From the NCBI GenBank assembly GCA_013368315.1, contig JAACJM010000013.1, forward strand, positions 310,001 to 374,000: a stretch of DNA of 64,000 bases, read 5' to 3'. The position numbers and the translations under genes are program-made. Shown one piece after another: positions 62,887-64,000 of the stretch. Position 1 is the stretch's first letter. Each line of letters opens with the position of its first letter. Below the pieces are notes generated by a model that was given only the letters and a program-made list of their open reading frames with translations, was not told the DNA's origin and searched no databases. Source of the stretch: Tetrapyrgos nigripes (Eukaryota > Basidiomycota > Agaricomycetes > Agaricales > Campanellaceae).

Positions 62887-64000
62887 CGCTGATAAGCCCC
62901 TCCCTGAGGATCTGACTCCCGGTGCGAAAGCAGACAAATCCCCCGAACAAGACCCTTCCACAGAACAAGACCCACCCCATCCTAAATCCAATACATATTC
63001 CTCAGACTCAGACTCAGACTCCCCAACCATGACCTCGACCTCTACCACACTGAACACCGCTTGGACCCCACCCAATTATGGGAAACTACCAAAGGTGCAC
63101 ATTTGTCCTGTCGAGCCACATGATTACACGGGCATCATGACCTCCATCACATACTACTTCTCTGCCAAGGGCATCTCGGACACCAAAACTGAGCAGGCCC
63201 AGAACGCTATTGCGTCTTGCTTCCACGCTCCCAAATCCCACGACTTTTTTAACTCGGGTCGTACCAGACTCTTAGCTCTCAGCGAAAAGGACTACCAACA
63301 TGAGCTGATCGAGCACCTTCTGGGTATTAAATGGGTCGACAAAGTCGCCAAGCTGCGAGGTGCTGTCAATTAGGCTGAGGTTCGTGACCAAAGCTTTTCT
63401 ACTCTACTCAAGAAGATTGTCACGTACAATGACATGCTTAAGGACACGCCCCGTTACCTCAGTGACGCTCAACTGCAGGAACGTTTGCGTGAAGCAATGA
63501 TCCCGGACTTTCAGTCGTATCTCACTGGGAACAAGGTCAAGGATGACATGGAGTATGGTGCATGGATCAAGGTTGTCAAGACGTTTGACAAGGCATATCG
63601 CACAGTAGAGAAGCCAAAGATGGATCAGGTCAATGCACTCCAGTTACAAATTGCGGAGCTGGAGAAAGAGAAGGGTCAGAAGCGGTCTAGCATGTCATCT
63701 CATTATTCCAATGACCAGAGTCGTTCTCATCCTTTCACAGACTATCGTCACAATGTGTCTTCAGCGTTATCAGCTGGCTCCTCCTCCTCGTCTTCTGGGA
63801 AGTTTTTGCCTACTAGGATGTGAGACATTTTCGAGAACAAGGAGCAGAAACAAATCTACATGGACGGTGAGATCTGCACCCGTTGCTGTAACTGGTTTGT
63901 GGGCCATCGGGGTAACCAGTGCACCACTTCCTGCAACCTCTCGGTATCTTACTGCGACCTCATGAAGAGCAACTTGGCCATTGCCAAACAGATCCACCAG
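62879..64000 (+). pseudogene. LTR-retrotransposon gag, 3' fragment with two in-frame stops
   Basis: Continues the gag frame after the fold-back element: LLHADKPLPEDL, an acidic/Pro/Ser linker, then TAWTPPNYGKLPKVHICPVE and a helical capsid-like region (FHAPKSHDFFNSGRTRLLAL). TAG at 63371-63373 and TGA at 63821-63823 interrupt an otherwise continuous frame; both are one C-to-T change from CAG and CGA. Downstream is a zinc knuckle C-x2-C-x6-H-x4-C (from ICTRCC to NQC, near 63870-63915), as in agaricomycete gag proteins. Runs off the right edge; no protease or reverse transcriptase in view. Confidence 0.8.

Overview
The window is nuclear DNA from a filamentous basidiomycete, most likely an agaricomycete. 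Genes are densely packed on both strands. Most are cut by many short introns of about 45-60 bp, and the reading frames match fungal housekeeping families (NOG2, PRP24, SMC6, ULP2, KRE6). An F-box/leucine-rich family gene and a gag protein of the agaricomycete type support this placement.

Layout. 1-4558 (-) is a phospholipase D of the Spo14/PLD1 type whose 3' end lies off the window. 4.6-8.0 kb is gene-poor and holds a degenerate direct repeat. 8.06-15.65 kb (-) carries AOS1 (SUMO E1 subunit), a Zn2Cys6 transcription factor and a PPR-like mitochondrial protein. 17.3-24.1 kb (+) carries GRASP (with an apparent frameshift), the nucleolar GTPase NOG2 and enolase. 24.4-28.8 kb (-) is a PRP24/SART3 splicing factor. 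29.2-40.5 kb (+) carries an F-box protein, a short-chain dehydrogenase, a KRE6/SKN1 glucan protein, dihydrofolate synthetase and a ULP2 SUMO protease. 41.1-43.0 kb (-) is a single-pass membrane protein. 43.5-45.3 kb (+) is the branched-chain keto-acid dehydrogenase E1 alpha subunit. 45.5-46.7 kb (-) is a ZIP transporter. An intron-containing tRNA-Lys(CUU) follows, then a small basic protein (-) divergent from SMC6 (+, to 52.3 kb).

From 52.8 kb to the right edge the character changes to a mobile-element graveyard: a frameshifted gag-like gene, a tRNA-like Pol III relic, degenerate tandem repeats and an LTR-retrotransposon gag gene. The gag gene begins at 57886 and is split by a 4.9-kb insertion. 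The insertion is a fold-back element: 9-bp target duplication ATTACTCCA, arms of about 1.28 kb each built from three tandem ~320-bp modules, and a central ~350-bp spacer. Its left arm has in turn been invaded by a 1,967-bp element with TA target duplication and CATCAGGAAAAGCCT-type terminal inverted repeats. The retrotransposon, the fold-back element and the TA element thus form three insertion layers that can be read in order.

The genes are mostly unlinked housekeeping functions. Three (AOS1, ULP2, SMC6) touch the SUMO/genome-stability axis, which is probably coincidence. Start sites and splice junctions were read by eye from conserved protein sequence and GT/GC-AG signals. No database search was run.
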